The notes: generated from the letters alone by a model not told the origin. A DNA stretch of 64,000 bases from Profundibacter amoris (GCF_003544895.1 NZ_CP032125.1:3300001-3364000), one strand, 5' to 3'. Counted from the first letter of the stretch, positions 10,233-19,542 are shown. Made by a program: numbers and translations.

Positions 10233-10850
10233 TTACGCCCCGTATCGCGCCATGAACATATCAACCGCGCCGTTTAGAACCCGTTCGATTTCCGCTTTGT
10301 CAAAGCTGCTTTCCATCCCGCACAACAAGCGGGGAAAGAACGATGCCTTGCACAATTCGGCAAACTGGTCGGCGGCCAAGTCAAGATCATCGATTTTCAA
10401 CTGGCCTTTGTCAATGGCCTCATGGAAATACGCAACCAGACGTTCGCGCACCAGTTGTGGGCCTGATTCGTAAAAATGCTTGCCCAACTCGGGGAAACGG
10501 CCGGATTCAGCGGTGCATATGCGAAACATACTTAACCCGAAATCCGAAATGAAAAACTCGATCATCCGCAGGCCCGCTTCGCGAAGCACTTCGTCTGGCG
10601 TTGAATCGCTTGTTACCACCTCAAGCGCAGTGTCGGCCTGCCGGTGGCATTCGCATTTGGCGACCTCGGCGAACAACAGACGTTTGTCGGGGAAATAGCT
10701 GTAAAGCGTCGCTTTGGATACGCCTGCTGTTTTGGCAATATCGTCAACACTGGCCCCTTCAAACCCGTCCTTCATAAAAACCACGCGCGCGCCTTCCAGA
10801 ACCTGATCGAACTTGCGACCTTTTCTAATTTTGTGTGCTGTGGCTGTCAT
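10233..10850 (-). CDS. TetR/AcrR-family transcriptional regulator
   Basis: 205 residues from the ATG at 10850, which has GGAGAA upstream; earlier in-frame codons have no such site. The HTH is residues ~15-62 with DDIAKTAGVSKATLYSYFPDK, a textbook TetR motif. The ligand domain follows, with IEFFISDFGLSMFRICTAES, resembling the AefR-like C-terminal subgroup. The ligand is unknown. No efflux pump is adjacent, so the target may be its own promoter or distant genes. An AACT-N4-AGTT repeat sits 36 bp upstream of the start. Confidence 0.88.
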   Translation of the reverse strand: MTATAHKIRKGRKFDQVLEGARVVFMKDGFEGASVDDIAKTAGVSKATLYSYFPDKRLLFAEVAKCECHRQADTALEVVTSDSTPDEVLREAGLRMIEFFISDFGLSMFRICTAESGRFPELGKHFYESGPQLVRERLVAYFHEAIDKGQLKIDDLDLAADQFAELCKASFFPRLLCGMESSFDKAEIERVLNGAVDMFMARYGA

Positions 10851-10885
10851 TCGGTTCTCCGTTATTAGAGTAGAACTATAATCTG

Positions 10886-10897
10886 AACTGTTTAGTT
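10886..10897. promoter_or_regulatory. Possible TetR operator
   Basis: Short inverted repeat AACT-GTTT-AGTT in the A+T-rich stretch upstream of the TetR gene. TetR proteins often bind such sites for autorepression. It is short enough to be chance; it resembles the longer palindrome ACTAAACC-GGTTTAGT at 58155. Confidence 0.35.
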
Positions 10898-10958
10898 TAA
10901 GCAAGAAAAGAACATCCCGGCACCCTTTCCCCTTGCGTCACTTGTAGGCTTTGTTATC

Positions 10959-10973
10959 TTGGAATCATTCCAA
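10959..10973. promoter_or_regulatory. Irr-type iron box (ICE-like) upstream of mbfA
   Basis: Perfect inverted repeat TTGGAAT-C-ATTCCAA, fitting the alphaproteobacterial Irr consensus TTxGAAxxxTTCxAA. It ends 16 bp before the mbfA ATG and overlaps a plausible -10 (TATCTT, 10955-10960; -35 TTGCGT, 10933-10938). This position suits repression. mbfA is a known Irr target in Rhizobium relatives, so sequence and gene identity support each other. Confidence 0.85.
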
Positions 10974-10989
10974 ACTAAGGAGTCTGCCA

Positions 10990-11967
10990 ATGATCCCCGG
11001 TGTCAGCAACCGCCGCCGTTTTTCCGACCTGAACGAACAGGAAATTCTGGCGCTCGCCATTTCGTCGGAAGAGGACGACGCGCAAATCTATCGTGGTTAT
11101 GCCGAACGCCTGCGGGCGGATTTTCCCAATTCTGCCAAGGTGTTTGACGCCATGGCCGCCGAAGAGGACGAACACCGCCGCCGGTTGATCGAACTGCACA
11201 AGGAACGGTTTGGCGATGTTATTCCTTTGATCCGCCGCGAGCATGTGGCCGGCTTTTATGCCCGCCGCCCGATCTGGCTGGTTGAAAATCTGGGGCTGGA
11301 GCGCATCCGCGAAGAAGTGGCGAAAATGGAGCAGGATGCCGAGGCATTCTATACCCGCGCCGCACAGCAAACCAAGGACGCCGCAACCCGCAAACTGCTG
11401 GGCGATCTGGCGGCCGACGAGGCAGGGCACAACGCCAAAGCCGCCACCCTGCAAGAGGAATTACTTGGGGGGGACGAAGCGGAAAAAGAGAACTTCACCG
11501 CGCATCGTCAATTTGTGCTGACCTGGGTCCAGCCGGGCCTTGCCGGCCTGATGGATGGTTCGGTTTCCACCCTTGCGCCGATCTTTGCCACGGCCTTTGC
11601 CACACATAATACATGGACCACCTTTCTGGTTGGCACTGCCGCGTCCATCGGTGCCGGTATCTCGATGGGCTTTACCGAGGCGGCCTCGGATGACGGGGTT
11701 CTTTCGGGGCGGGGTTCGCCGTTCAAACGGGGGGTTGCTTCGGGTGTGATGACCACCCTTGGCGGGTTGGGGCACGCCCTGCCCTATCTGATCGCCGATT
11801 TCTGGACGGCCACCTTCATCGCCTTTGTCGTGGTGTTCTTTGAACTGTGGACAATTGCCTGGATTCAGAACCGTTACATGGACACCCCGTTCATGCGGGC
11901 CGCGTTTCAGGTGGTTCTGGGCGGCGCGCTGGTGTTTGCCACCGGCGTGTTGATCGGCGCGGGTTAG
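10990..11967 (+). CDS. mbfA: MbfA, membrane-bound ferritin / VIT1-like iron exporter
   Basis: 325 residues. Residues ~8-160 are a ferritin-like (rubrerythrin/erythrin-vacuolar) di-iron domain with [19 protein letters not shown] and AADEAGH motifs. Residues ~170-325 are a VIT1/CCC1-like membrane domain ([33 protein letters not shown], then further helices). MbfA exports Fe(II) at high iron and helps with peroxide and acid stress in Agrobacterium and Bradyrhizobium. The ATG at 10990 has AAGGAG upstream; a TTG at 10951 would sit inside the promoter. It leads a run of seven genes with gaps or overlaps of a few bases. Confidence 0.93.
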   Translation: MIPGVSNRRRFSDLNEQEILALAISSEEDDAQIYRGYAERLRADFPNSAKVFDAMAAEEDEHRRRLIELHKERFGDVIPLIRREHVAGFYARRPIWLVENLGLERIREEVAKMEQDAEAFYTRAAQQTKDAATRKLLGDLAADEAGHNAKAATLQEELLGGDEAEKENFTAHRQFVLTWVQPGLAGLMDGSVSTLAPIFATAFATHNTWTTFLVGTAASIGAGISMGFTEAASDDGVLSGRGSPFKRGVASGVMTTLGGLGHALPYLIADFWTATFIAFVVVFFELWTIAWIQNRYMDTPFMRAAFQVVLGGALVFATGVLIGAG

Positions 11968-11971
11968 CGCC

Positions 11972-12442
11972 ATGTCAGCCATCTACATTGACGCCGACGC
12001 CTGCCCCGTCAAAGACGAGGCCGAGCGCGTGGCAACGCGCCACGGCCTGAAAATGTATGTCGTCTGTAACGGGGGGCTGCGCCCCTCGGCCAATCCGCTG
12101 GTGGAAATGGTGTTCGTGCCGGACGGGCCGGATGTGGCCGATATGTGGATTGCCGAACGCGCCGGTCGTGGGGATGTTGTGGTGACGGGTGACATCCCGC
12201 TGGCCGCGAAATGCCTCGAGGGCGGTGCCCGCGTGATCCGCCACAATGGCGAAGTGTTCACCCCCGCCAACATCGGCAACATTCTGGCCACCCGCGATCT
12301 GATGAGCGATCTTCGCGCCGCCGATCCGTTTCGTCAGGGTGGCGGCAGGCCCTTTACAAAGGCCGACCGGTCGCGTTTCCTTTCATCGCTGGATACCGAA
12401 TTGCAAAAAGCGATGAAAGAAGGTGCGGATGGGGCAGGTTAA
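11972..12442 (+). CDS. YaiI/YqxD (DUF188) family protein
   Basis: 156 residues, full length for the family. The N-terminus [15 protein letters not shown] is the family signature, and [17 protein letters not shown] is also conserved. The fold is PIN/NYN-like, suggesting a nuclease-related role, but no activity is established. It starts 4 bp after mbfA and overlaps the next gene by 14 bp. A role in iron handling is not implied by the family and would rest only on the operon position. Confidence 0.88.
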   Translation: MSAIYIDADACPVKDEAERVATRHGLKMYVVCNGGLRPSANPLVEMVFVPDGPDVADMWIAERAGRGDVVVTGDIPLAAKCLEGGARVIRHNGEVFTPANIGNILATRDLMSDLRAADPFRQGGGRPFTKADRSRFLSSLDTELQKAMKEGADGAG

Positions 12443-13055
12443 GGCTGTAATCTACGATATCGGTCAGGTGCTGATCGAATGGAACCCTGAACGGTTTTAC
12501 GATGCTGCCATCGGAGTGTACCGTCGCAAGGCGCTGTTTGCGGCGGTTGATCTATACGGAGTGAACGATCAGGTGGACCGCGGCGCGTCGTTTCGCGATT
12601 CCTTTTATGCGCTGGCCGACAGGCACCCCGAATACGGCGATGAAATCCGCATGTGGCATGACCGCTGGCTGGATATGGCCAGCCCCGAAATCCCGTGGTC
12701 CGTGCGCCTGTTGCGCACCATTCGGGCTAAGGGGGTGCCGGTGTTTGCCCTGTCGAATTTTGGCATTGAACCGTTTGAAACCGCAATGCTGCACTATCCG
12801 TTTTTCAACGAATTCGATCAGAAATATGTGTCGGGCTATCTGCGGATGATGAAACCCGATAACGACATTTATGCCGCATTAGAGGCGGGTTGCGGCCTAC
12901 CCCCCGAAACCCTGCTGTTCACCGATGACCGGCCCGAAAACATCCAAACCGCCGCAAAACGTGGATGGGGCGCGCATCTGTTTGAAGGGCCGGAAGGCTG
13001 GGCGCGGGCACTGGTTGATCACGGGGTGTTATCAGAGCAGGAGGCCGGATTATGA
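12429..13055 (+). CDS. HAD-superfamily hydrolase, YihX-like
   Basis: 208 residues from the ATG at 12429 (GAAGGTG upstream; a GTG two codons earlier is possible). HAD motif I is [12 protein letters not shown] with nucleophile Asp10; the usual second Asp is Gly, as in the YihX branch. Motif II is in [10 protein letters not shown], motif III Lys in MKPDNDIY, and motif IV is [11 protein letters not shown]. YihX-type enzymes dephosphorylate sugar phosphates such as glucose-1-phosphate; the substrate here is unknown. Stop and next start overlap by 4 bp. Confidence 0.88.
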   Translation: MGQVKAVIYDIGQVLIEWNPERFYDAAIGVYRRKALFAAVDLYGVNDQVDRGASFRDSFYALADRHPEYGDEIRMWHDRWLDMASPEIPWSVRLLRTIRAKGVPVFALSNFGIEPFETAMLHYPFFNEFDQKYVSGYLRMMKPDNDIYAALEAGCGLPPETLLFTDDRPENIQTAAKRGWGAHLFEGPEGWARALVDHGVLSEQEAGL

Positions 13056-13972
13056 CGTTTGAGATCATCGGATTTGACGAAGGCCAAGCGTCGCTGGACT
13101 GGAACGATCTGGGCGCGGCTTTGACCAGGGCGCACAGACTGCCAAAGGCCGAAATCGCCGACACGCTGCTTTATCGGGGAAAGGATACGCTGCTTTCACG
13201 GGCCGCGTGGATCGTCGGGCTGGGGCTGGCAACCAAGGCGGCGACGATCTTTCCCGACAATCCGGCGCAGGGCAAGCCCGTGGTCAACGGCGCTGTGAAC
13301 CTGTTTTCGGACGATACCGGCGAGTTGGAAGCCCTGATAGATTTCCATCTGGTGACCAAATGGAAAACGGCAGGCGACAGTCTGCTTGCAGCCAGACATC
13401 TGGCCCGCCCCGACAGCCGCAATATCCTGATTGTCGGTGCTGGCACTGTGGGCCGGTCCCTGCGCGAAGCCTATGGGGCTGGCTTTCCAGATGCCAGCTT
13501 CACCGTCTGGAACCGCACACCAGAAGGGGCGCGAAAAATGGCCTCGGAATACCCCGACACCCGCGCTGTGGATGATCTGGAAGCAGCGGTCAGGGCGGCG
13601 GATATTGTCACCTCGGCCACGATGGCCACCGAACCGCTGATTATGGGCGACTGGTTGCAGGTGGGCCAGCACATCGACCTGATCGGCGCCTATCGCCCCG
13701 ACATGCGCGAGGCCGATGATACCGCCATCGAGCGGGCGCGGCTGTTTGTGGACAGTCGCGATACAACAATAGACCATATCGGCGAGTTGATGATGCCGAT
13801 TGCCAGCGGGGCTTTGACGCACAGTGATGTGATCGCCGATTTCTATGACTTGGCAACAGGTGCATTTACACGCAATGATGATAACGAGATTACATTGTTC
13901 AAGAACGGCGGCGGGGCACATCTGGATTTGATGGTCAGCCGCTATATTCTGGATGCTTGGAGGGGCCGGTGA
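13052..13972 (+). CDS. Ornithine cyclodeaminase / mu-crystallin family oxidoreductase
   Basis: 306 residues. An N-terminal OCD dimer domain holds TKAATIFPDNPAQGKP, and a Rossmann domain carries ILIVGAGTVGRSLREAYG for NAD(P) binding. The family includes ornithine cyclodeaminase, ketimine reductases, alanine dehydrogenases and the siderophore-precursor enzyme SbnB, so the substrate cannot be read from sequence; a cyclic imine or amino acid is the general expectation. It is coupled by 4-bp overlaps on both sides, to the HAD protein and the PhyH dioxygenase. Confidence 0.85.
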   Translation: MTFEIIGFDEGQASLDWNDLGAALTRAHRLPKAEIADTLLYRGKDTLLSRAAWIVGLGLATKAATIFPDNPAQGKPVVNGAVNLFSDDTGELEALIDFHLVTKWKTAGDSLLAARHLARPDSRNILIVGAGTVGRSLREAYGAGFPDASFTVWNRTPEGARKMASEYPDTRAVDDLEAAVRAADIVTSATMATEPLIMGDWLQVGQHIDLIGAYRPDMREADDTAIERARLFVDSRDTTIDHIGELMMPIASGALTHSDVIADFYDLATGAFTRNDDNEITLFKNGGGAHLDLMVSRYILDAWRGR

Positions 13973-14757
13973 TTACAGATAAACAGATTGCCGATTTTCA
14001 GCGTGACGGTGTGGTCAAGTTAAACGGAGTGTTTGCCGATTGGGTCGAAGTGATGGCTGCCGGTGTGGCGCGCAATCTGGCCAAACCCGGCGAATATGCG
14101 TCCGAGAATGACGTTAAACAGGGGCGGTTTTTTGACGATTACTGCAACTGGAGCCGCATCCCCGAATTTGAACGCATTGTGCGCGAAAGTCCGGCCGCCG
14201 AACTGGCCGCCAAGATCATGCAATCGTACAGCGCGCAATTCTTCCACGATCATGTTCTGGTCAAGGAAAGTGGCACGCCCACACCAACACCGTGGCATCA
14301 GGACGGCCCCTATTATTTCGTCGAGGGCGAACAGACCGTCAGCATGTGGATACCGCTTGACCCGGTGGATAAGGCCAGCCTGCGTTTCATCGCGGGATCG
14401 CACAAATGGGACCGCATGGTGCGCCCTGTCAGCTGGGCCGATGACAGCGATTTTTACGAGGGTGATCACGACTGGATTCCGGTGCCCGACCCCGATGCAG
14501 ACCCCGACGGAATGACGGTTCTTGAATGGCCGATGCAACCGGGTGATGCGGTGTTGTTTGACTATCGCACGGTGCATGGCGCGCGCGGCAATATGTCGGG
14601 TAGCACCCGCCGCGCGCTATCGCTGCGCTGGGTCGGGGATGATGCGCGTTATGTGGAACGGCAGGGGCGCACATCTCCGCCCTTTCCCGGGCACGGGATG
14701 GTCACGGGGCAGCGCCTGCGCCAAGACTGGTTTCCGGTAATTTGGGGGCAATCATGA
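13969..14757 (+). CDS. Phytanoyl-CoA dioxygenase (PhyH) family Fe(II)/2-oxoglutarate oxygenase
   Basis: 262 residues from GTG 13969, which overlaps the previous stop and has GGAGGGG upstream. The iron triad is visible: His110 and Asp112 in WHQDGPYY and His203 in YRTVHGARGN; an Arg (214/215) is placed to hold 2-oxoglutarate. PhyH enzymes hydroxylate small molecules, from phytanoyl-CoA to ectoine and phosphonates. The signature of ectoine hydroxylase is absent and no ect genes are near, so the substrate is open. The requirement for Fe(II) is notable in an operon headed by an Irr box. Confidence 0.87.
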   Translation: MITDKQIADFQRDGVVKLNGVFADWVEVMAAGVARNLAKPGEYASENDVKQGRFFDDYCNWSRIPEFERIVRESPAAELAAKIMQSYSAQFFHDHVLVKESGTPTPTPWHQDGPYYFVEGEQTVSMWIPLDPVDKASLRFIAGSHKWDRMVRPVSWADDSDFYEGDHDWIPVPDPDADPDGMTVLEWPMQPGDAVLFDYRTVHGARGNMSGSTRRALSLRWVGDDARYVERQGRTSPPFPGHGMVTGQRLRQDWFPVIWGQS

Positions 14758-15683
14758 TATTGTGGTGGGTACTGTTAGCAATCTTGGTGGTTTACTTTTT
14801 ACCTCTGGCAATAGCCCGCCACCGCAGGCGCCCGATGAACAAAGCCGCACGGGCCGAGGCACCGGGCAAGTTTGCCAAATTGCCCAGCGGCAGAACCTAT
14901 TATGAGTGGCATGGGCCCCTGAATGGACCGATCGCCGTTTGCATTCACGGGCTGACAACCCCCAGCTATGTCTGGCGCGCTGTGGAAAACGGGTTGAAGA
15001 TGATGGATTACCGTGTGCTGACCTATGACCTGTACGGACGCGGCTATTCCGCACGCGCTCTGGGACGCCAGAACGCCGATTTTTTCATCACCCAGCTAGA
15101 GGAATTGCTGGAAGATCAGGGCATAGATGGCGGTATCATGTTGCTGGGCTATTCGATGGGCGGCGCGATTGCGACCTGCTATGCTGCGAAACATCCCGAT
15201 ATGCTGGAACGGATGATCCTGATTGCGCCGGCCGGCTTGGGAATCAAATCGAACCGTTTTCAGGATTTTGTCGTCAAAACCCCCGTGATCGGCGACTGGA
15301 TTATGAGGGTATTTGGCGGGCATATGATCCGCAAGGCGGTTAAAGCGGAATCATCTATCCCCTCGGAAATTCCCGATATTTATGATCGCCAGATTGCTGA
15401 TACCTATGTCAGGGGTTTCCTTCCGGCGGTGCTGTCCAGTCTACGCAACATCCTGTCAAAACCGCTTGATGAAGAACACCGCAAGATTGCGAAAACCGGC
15501 CTGCCCGTTGCCGCCATCTGGGGCGAAGAAGACAAGGTTATCCCGCTTGCCGGCCTTGGAAAACTGACAAAGCTGAACCGCAATGTGCGTCAAACGATGG
15601 TTAAGGGGGCCAGCCATTCTTTGGCTTACACTTACCCGAAAGATGTGATCAAAGCGATCCAGGAATTCCTGCGCGAAGTTTAG
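14754..15683 (+). CDS. Membrane-anchored alpha/beta hydrolase
   Basis: 309 residues from ATG 14754 (ATGA overlap with the previous stop). Residues 1-22 (MILWWVLLAILVVYFLPLAI) form a membrane anchor. The hydrolase domain has oxyanion motif HGLTTPSYVW, nucleophile elbow GYSMGGAIA, acid in WGEEDKVIP and His in GASHSLAYT, so the catalytic triad is intact. Specificity unknown: esterase, lipase or epoxide-type C-C hydrolase. zapE begins 3 bp downstream, extending the coupled run. Confidence 0.87.
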   Translation: MILWWVLLAILVVYFLPLAIARHRRRPMNKAARAEAPGKFAKLPSGRTYYEWHGPLNGPIAVCIHGLTTPSYVWRAVENGLKMMDYRVLTYDLYGRGYSARALGRQNADFFITQLEELLEDQGIDGGIMLLGYSMGGAIATCYAAKHPDMLERMILIAPAGLGIKSNRFQDFVVKTPVIGDWIMRVFGGHMIRKAVKAESSIPSEIPDIYDRQIADTYVRGFLPAVLSSLRNILSKPLDEEHRKIAKTGLPVAAIWGEEDKVIPLAGLGKLTKLNRNVRQTMVKGASHSLAYTYPKDVIKAIQEFLREV

Positions 15684-15686
15684 TTT

Positions 15687-16772
15687 ATGTCCGAAACCCT
15701 GCAACAGATATACGCCCGATTGGTGGCCGAAGGTAAGCTGACGGCCGATCCGGCGCAACAAGCGGTATTGCCGGTATTGCAGGATATTCGCGACCATCTG
15801 GAAGCTGCCAAAACCCGCAAACGCGGCATATTGGGCGGGCTGTTCCACAAACCCGAAGAGGTGCCGCAGGGCCTGTATATGTGGGGCGGCGTCGGGCGCG
15901 GAAAATCCATGTTAATGGATTTGTTTGTCGATAATCTGGCCATCACCGAAAAGCGCCGCGTGCATTTCCATGCCTTCATGCAAGAGATCCACGAGGGTAT
16001 GAACGCAGCCCGCAAAAGCGGGGTGGACGATGCGATTGCGCCGGTGGCCGAAGGGATTGCACAGCAAGTGCGCCTGCTGGCCTTTGACGAAATGCAAATC
16101 AGTGACATTGCCGATGCAATGATCGTCAGCCGTCTGTTCGAGGCATTGTTTGACGCGGGGGTTGTCGTGGTCACCACATCAAACCGTCCACCCGATGATC
16201 TGTACAGGGACGGGTTGAACCGGCAATTGTTCCTGCCCTTCATCGAGTTGATCAAACAGCAGATGGTGGTGCATGAACTGGCCAGCCCCACAGATTACCG
16301 GCAGGACAGGCTGGGCGGTGTGCGCAGCTACTTCGTGCTACATGGTCCCAAGGCACGCTCGGCGCTGGATACGGTGTGGAAAGAACTGACCGGCGGGCCC
16401 AAAGGCGAGCCTCTAACCCTGCGGGTAAAGGGGCGTGATGTGGTGTTGCCGCGGTTTCACAACGGGGTGGCGCGGGCGACATTTTTCGATCTGTGCGGTG
16501 CCCCGTTGGGTGCGGTGGATTATCTGGCGATATGCGAGGTGACGCGCGTGCTGTTGCTGGACGATATCCCGCTGTTGTCGCGTAGCAATTTCAACGAGGC
16601 GAAGCGGTTCGTCACCCTGATTGACACTTTATACGAAGCCCATGTGCGCCTGATTTGCACCGCCGCCGCTTTGCCGGAAATGCTCTATGTCGAAGGCGAC
16701 GGCGCGTTCGAGTTCGAGCGCACCGCCAGTCGTTTGCGTGAAATGATGGGGGCCGAGTGGGCCGAAGGCTAG
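15687..16772 (+). CDS. zapE: ZapE/AFG1-family ATPase
   Basis: 361 residues, usual length. Walker A is in MWGGVGRGKSMLMDLF, Walker B in LLAFDEMQISD, and VTTSNRPPDDLYRDGLNRQ is highly conserved in AFG1/ZapE proteins. In E. coli ZapE acts at the division ring under low oxygen or heat; the mitochondrial homologue Afg1/Lace1 acts in quality control. It lies 3 bp after the hydrolase gene and ends the run that begins with mbfA; a rho-independent terminator follows within 21 bp. Confidence 0.92.
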   Translation: MSETLQQIYARLVAEGKLTADPAQQAVLPVLQDIRDHLEAAKTRKRGILGGLFHKPEEVPQGLYMWGGVGRGKSMLMDLFVDNLAITEKRRVHFHAFMQEIHEGMNAARKSGVDDAIAPVAEGIAQQVRLLAFDEMQISDIADAMIVSRLFEALFDAGVVVVTTSNRPPDDLYRDGLNRQLFLPFIELIKQQMVVHELASPTDYRQDRLGGVRSYFVLHGPKARSALDTVWKELTGGPKGEPLTLRVKGRDVVLPRFHNGVARATFFDLCGAPLGAVDYLAICEVTRVLLLDDIPLLSRSNFNEAKRFVTLIDTLYEAHVRLICTAAALPEMLYVEGDGAFEFERTASRLREMMGAEWAEG

Positions 16773-16792
16773 ACTTGGTTTGAAGAACCGGA

Positions 16793-16813
16793 GGCCCTAC
16801 GGGCCGCTTTTTT
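16793..16813 (+). terminator. Rho-independent terminator after zapE
   Basis: GGCCC-TAC-GGGCC stem followed by GC and six T residues, 21 bp beyond the zapE stop. A second hairpin (GCGCCC-TGAC-GGGCGC, 16819-16834) abuts it. Confidence 0.75.
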
Positions 16814-16834
16814 GATTTGCGCCCTGACGGGCGC

Positions 16835-16870
16835 GATGCCTCCGGCGGAGGTATTTGGGGCAAGAAGATG
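16835..16870 (+). repeat. Interspersed palindromic repeat, copy 1
   Basis: GATGCCTCCGGCGGAGGTAT followed by TTGGGGCAAGAAGATG. Two related copies lie at 32405-32440 and, inverted, at 61927-61960. The CCTCCGGCGGAGG core is self-complementary. It sits immediately after the two hairpins that follow zapE. Confidence 0.75.
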
Positions 16871-16878
16871 AGCTGATT

Positions 16879-17292
16879 TTAGCGCTTTTGAAAGAGGAAA
16901 GCCAATATGGAGACCAACCAAAAGACCGTTACTGCCCATAATGCGGGGTTTTTGCGCTGGAAAAGTGTTGCGATCCAGCTTCCGCAATCGGGGCCTATAA
17001 CCACAAATACAAAGCAAAGAACTGAGATCAGAACGAATATAGATGTTTCGATGCCGGATATTTTTTGCCGGTAGCGAAAGACACGGATAGCAAGCGGGAT
17101 AGCGTATAGAGCAAATACAACGGTGACAATTTCATCATCCCCGCCAGAACTTAGCAACTGGCGGCAAAGGAAAAGTGGGGGTTCCCCCGCCGCAACAAAT
17201 CCCTCTGACGAGGCAAAGTAGAATCCGAACCATATGAGAAAAGACAGGGCAAGCAGGTAGGCTATTCCTGACAGATGTTTCGTTAGCCGTTT
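16879..17292 (-). CDS. Hypothetical membrane protein, start uncertain
   Basis: An open frame of ~135 residues downstream of folC encodes three or four hydrophobic segments (LSGIAYLLALSFLIWFGFYF; VTVVFALYAIPLAIRVF; ISVLCFVFVVIGP; WAVTVFWLVSILAFLF). The segment is A+T-richer than its neighbours. I find no ATG, GTG or TTG near the first hydrophobic segment; codons there read AAA CGG CTA ACG AAA CAT CTG, so initiation at CTG, an upstream start inside folC, or a decayed gene are all possible. The given 5' end is approximate. Function unknown. Confidence 0.4.
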   Translation of the reverse strand, partial: KRLTKHLSGIAYLLALSFLIWFGFYFASSEGFVAAGEPPLFLCRQLLSSGGDDEIVTVVFALYAIPLAIRVFRYRQKISGIETSIFVLISVLCFVFVVIGPDCGSWIATLFQRKNPALWAVTVFWLVSILAFLFQKR

Positions 17293-18557
17293 TCCCGCAA
17301 CACAACCCCCGCCAGATAGAGCGAACCACAGATCAGGATACGGGCGTTCGGGTCGGTCTGGATGATGTCGGCAATGGCGGATTGCACGTTGTCGGCAATA
17401 TGCGTCTCCATTCCCACCTGTTTTGCCGCTTTGGCGGTTTCGGCGGCAGGCAGGGTTGCTGCCTCGCCGGGGATAGAGACAGCATGCAGGGATTTGGCAT
17501 GTTGCGCCAGCGGGCGCAGGTATCCGGTAATGTCCTTGGTGTTCAGCATGCCGCAGATCAGGTGCAGCGGGCGGGTTGGCAGGCGTGTCAGGGCCTCGGA
17601 CAATGCGTGTCCGGCGGCGGGGTTGTGGCCGCCATCCAGCCAGAGTTCCGCCGTGCCCGCAGCCTCTACCAGCGGGCCGTTTTTCAGGCGTTGCAGGCGG
17701 GCGGGCCATGTGGCGTTTGTCATGGCGGCCTCGCATGCTGTTTCGCCAAAACCCAGCCGGCGCAGGGCGGCGATGGCGACGCCGGCATTCTGGATCTGGT
17801 GCGCGCCGATCAGCGCGGGCAGGGGCAGGTCCAGCAGGCCGGTTTCATCCTGATAGATCAAGCGATGGCGTTCTTCCCAGACGTGCCAGTGCTGGCCATG
17901 CACCATCAGCGGCGCGCCAAGGCGGTTGGCGGTGGCCTCGATCACCTCTAATGCCTCGTCCGGTTGCGGGCCGACGATGCAGGGCACACCGCGTTTGATG
18001 ATACCCGCCTTTTCGCCCGCGATTTCCGTCAGGGTTTCGCCCAGAAACTGGGTGTGGTCGATGGAGACCGGCGTGATCACCGTCAGCGCGGGTTTGTCCA
18101 CCACGTTGGTTGCGTCCATCTTGCCGCCAAGGCCGACCTCGAGCAGGGTGAAATCAGCAGGTGTTTCTGCAAAAGCCAGGAGAGCGGCGGCGGTAGTGAT
18201 TTCAAAATAGGTGATCGTATCGCCGTTGTTGGCAGTATAGCAGCGATCCAGAAGATCGGTCAGTGCGGGTTCGGATATATGTTCGCCCGCCAGCGTAATG
18301 CGTTCGTGAAACCGCGCCAGATGCGGCGAGATATAGGCGTGAACCGATTTCCCCGCGCCTTCCAGACCGGCGCGGATCATCGCCTGTGTTGACCCTTTGC
18401 CATTGGTCCCCGCGATATGGATCACGGGGGGCAGTTTGCGTTCGGGATGGCCAAGGGTGGCCAGCAGCGGGTCAATGCGGTCAAAGGTCAGGTCGATGAC
18501 CTTGGGATGCAGCGTCATCATCCGTTCAAGGATGATGTCCGAGGTCGGCGTGCTCAC
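17283..18557 (-). CDS. folC: Bifunctional folylpolyglutamate / dihydrofolate synthase
   Basis: 424 residues, full length. ATP-grasp-like Mur-ligase fold with P-loop [15 protein letters not shown] near residue 50, then [15 protein letters not shown] and STDHT-like SIDHTQFLG, the FolC-specific pattern. It adds glutate to dihydropteroate and lengthens folate polyglutamate tails in the cytoplasm. The ATG overlaps the accD stop by 4 bp, an accD-folC pairing common in proteobacteria. Complete and unremarkable. Confidence 0.95.
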   Translation of the reverse strand: MSTPTSDIILERMMTLHPKVIDLTFDRIDPLLATLGHPERKLPPVIHIAGTNGKGSTQAMIRAGLEGAGKSVHAYISPHLARFHERITLAGEHISEPALTDLLDRCYTANNGDTITYFEITTAAALLAFAETPADFTLLEVGLGGKMDATNVVDKPALTVITPVSIDHTQFLGETLTEIAGEKAGIIKRGVPCIVGPQPDEALEVIEATANRLGAPLMVHGQHWHVWEERHRLIYQDETGLLDLPLPALIGAHQIQNAGVAIAALRRLGFGETACEAAMTNATWPARLQRLKNGPLVEAAGTAELWLDGGHNPAAGHALSEALTRLPTRPLHLICGMLNTKDITGYLRPLAQHAKSLHAVSIPGEAATLPAAETAKAAKQVGMETHIADNVQSAIADIIQTDPNARILICGSLYLAGVVLRENG

Positions 18558-19477
18558 TTTTCTTCCGCAGGTTGGTCGGGGGTTTCGACGGTTTCCTTGG
18601 GGGCGGGCAAATCGCCCATCACCGGTGGCGTCATCCCCATCAGCATCCGCACGATGGTGACCAACTCGTCGCGCATATCCTTGCGGTGGGTCACGCGGTC
18701 CAGCATACCGTGATCCAGCAGGTATTCCGACCGCTGGAACCCTTCGGGCAGTTTTTCACCGATGGTTTGTTCAATCACCCGCGCACCGGCAAAGCCGATC
18801 AGGGCGTTTGGTTCGGCGATCTGCACATCGCCCAGCATCGCGTAGGACGCGGTAACCCCGCCGGTTGTCGGGTGGGTCAGCACAACGATATAGGGCAGGC
18901 CCGCCTCGCGCAGCATTTGCACGGCGACCGTGGTGCGGGGCATTTGCATCAGCGACAGGATACCTTCCTGCATCCGTGCGCCACCGGCGGCCGAGAACAG
19001 GATAAAGGGGCGTTTGGTGGCCACGGCCCGTTCGGCAGCGGCGATAATGGCGTTGCCGACATACATCCCCATCGAGCCACCCATAAAACTGAAATCCTGC
19101 GCGGCTGCGACAACGGGGGTGCGGCCGATTTCGCCCTCGACCACCAGAATGGCATCCTTTTCGCCGGTGTTCTTTTGCGCGGCCTTGATCCGCTCGGGGT
19201 ATTTCTTCTGATCCTTGAAGCCCAGCGGGTCCAGCGGCACATCCGGCACCTCGATTTCGGTGAAAATACCGCCATCGAACAGATGTTCAAACCGTTCGCG
19301 CGGCGTGATCCGCATATGGTGGCCGCATTCGCTGCAAACCTGCTGGTTTTCCTTTAGTTCGCGGTGAAACAGCATGGTGCCGCACTCGGGGCATTTGGTC
19401 CACAGGTTGTCCGGTGTTTCGCGACGCGAAAACAGCGAGTTGATCGTGGGGCGAACGTAGTTGTTGATCCAGTTCAT
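18554..19477 (-). CDS. accD: Acetyl-CoA carboxylase carboxyltransferase subunit beta
   Basis: 307 residues. N-terminal zinc ribbon CPEC...CSEC (residues ~29-51), then the crotonase-like carboxyltransferase domain with [12 protein letters not shown] and [16 protein letters not shown]. It transfers carboxyl from biotin to acetyl-CoA, the first step of fatty acid synthesis, with AccA. Coupled to folC by ATGA. The C-terminal tail after residue ~280 is short and charged, as usual in Rhodobacteraceae. Confidence 0.96.
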   Translation of the reverse strand: MNWINNYVRPTINSLFSRRETPDNLWTKCPECGTMLFHRELKENQQVCSECGHHMRITPRERFEHLFDGGIFTEIEVPDVPLDPLGFKDQKKYPERIKAAQKNTGEKDAILVVEGEIGRTPVVAAAQDFSFMGGSMGMYVGNAIIAAAERAVATKRPFILFSAAGGARMQEGILSLMQMPRTTVAVQMLREAGLPYIVVLTHPTTGGVTASYAMLGDVQIAEPNALIGFAGARVIEQTIGEKLPEGFQRSEYLLDHGMLDRVTHRKDMRDELVTIVRMLMGMTPPVMGDLPAPKETVETPDQPAEEK

Positions 19478-19542
19478 CGGGTCGGCACCTATGCAGTGGT
19501 TTTGTTAACTTCCGAGATAAGGCGCGTTTGGGGAAATTGCAA

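Noticed and set aside
13969-14757. Ectoine hydroxylase (EctD)
   Set aside because: No ectABC neighbours and the EctD signature region is not visible; only the general PhyH fold is supported.
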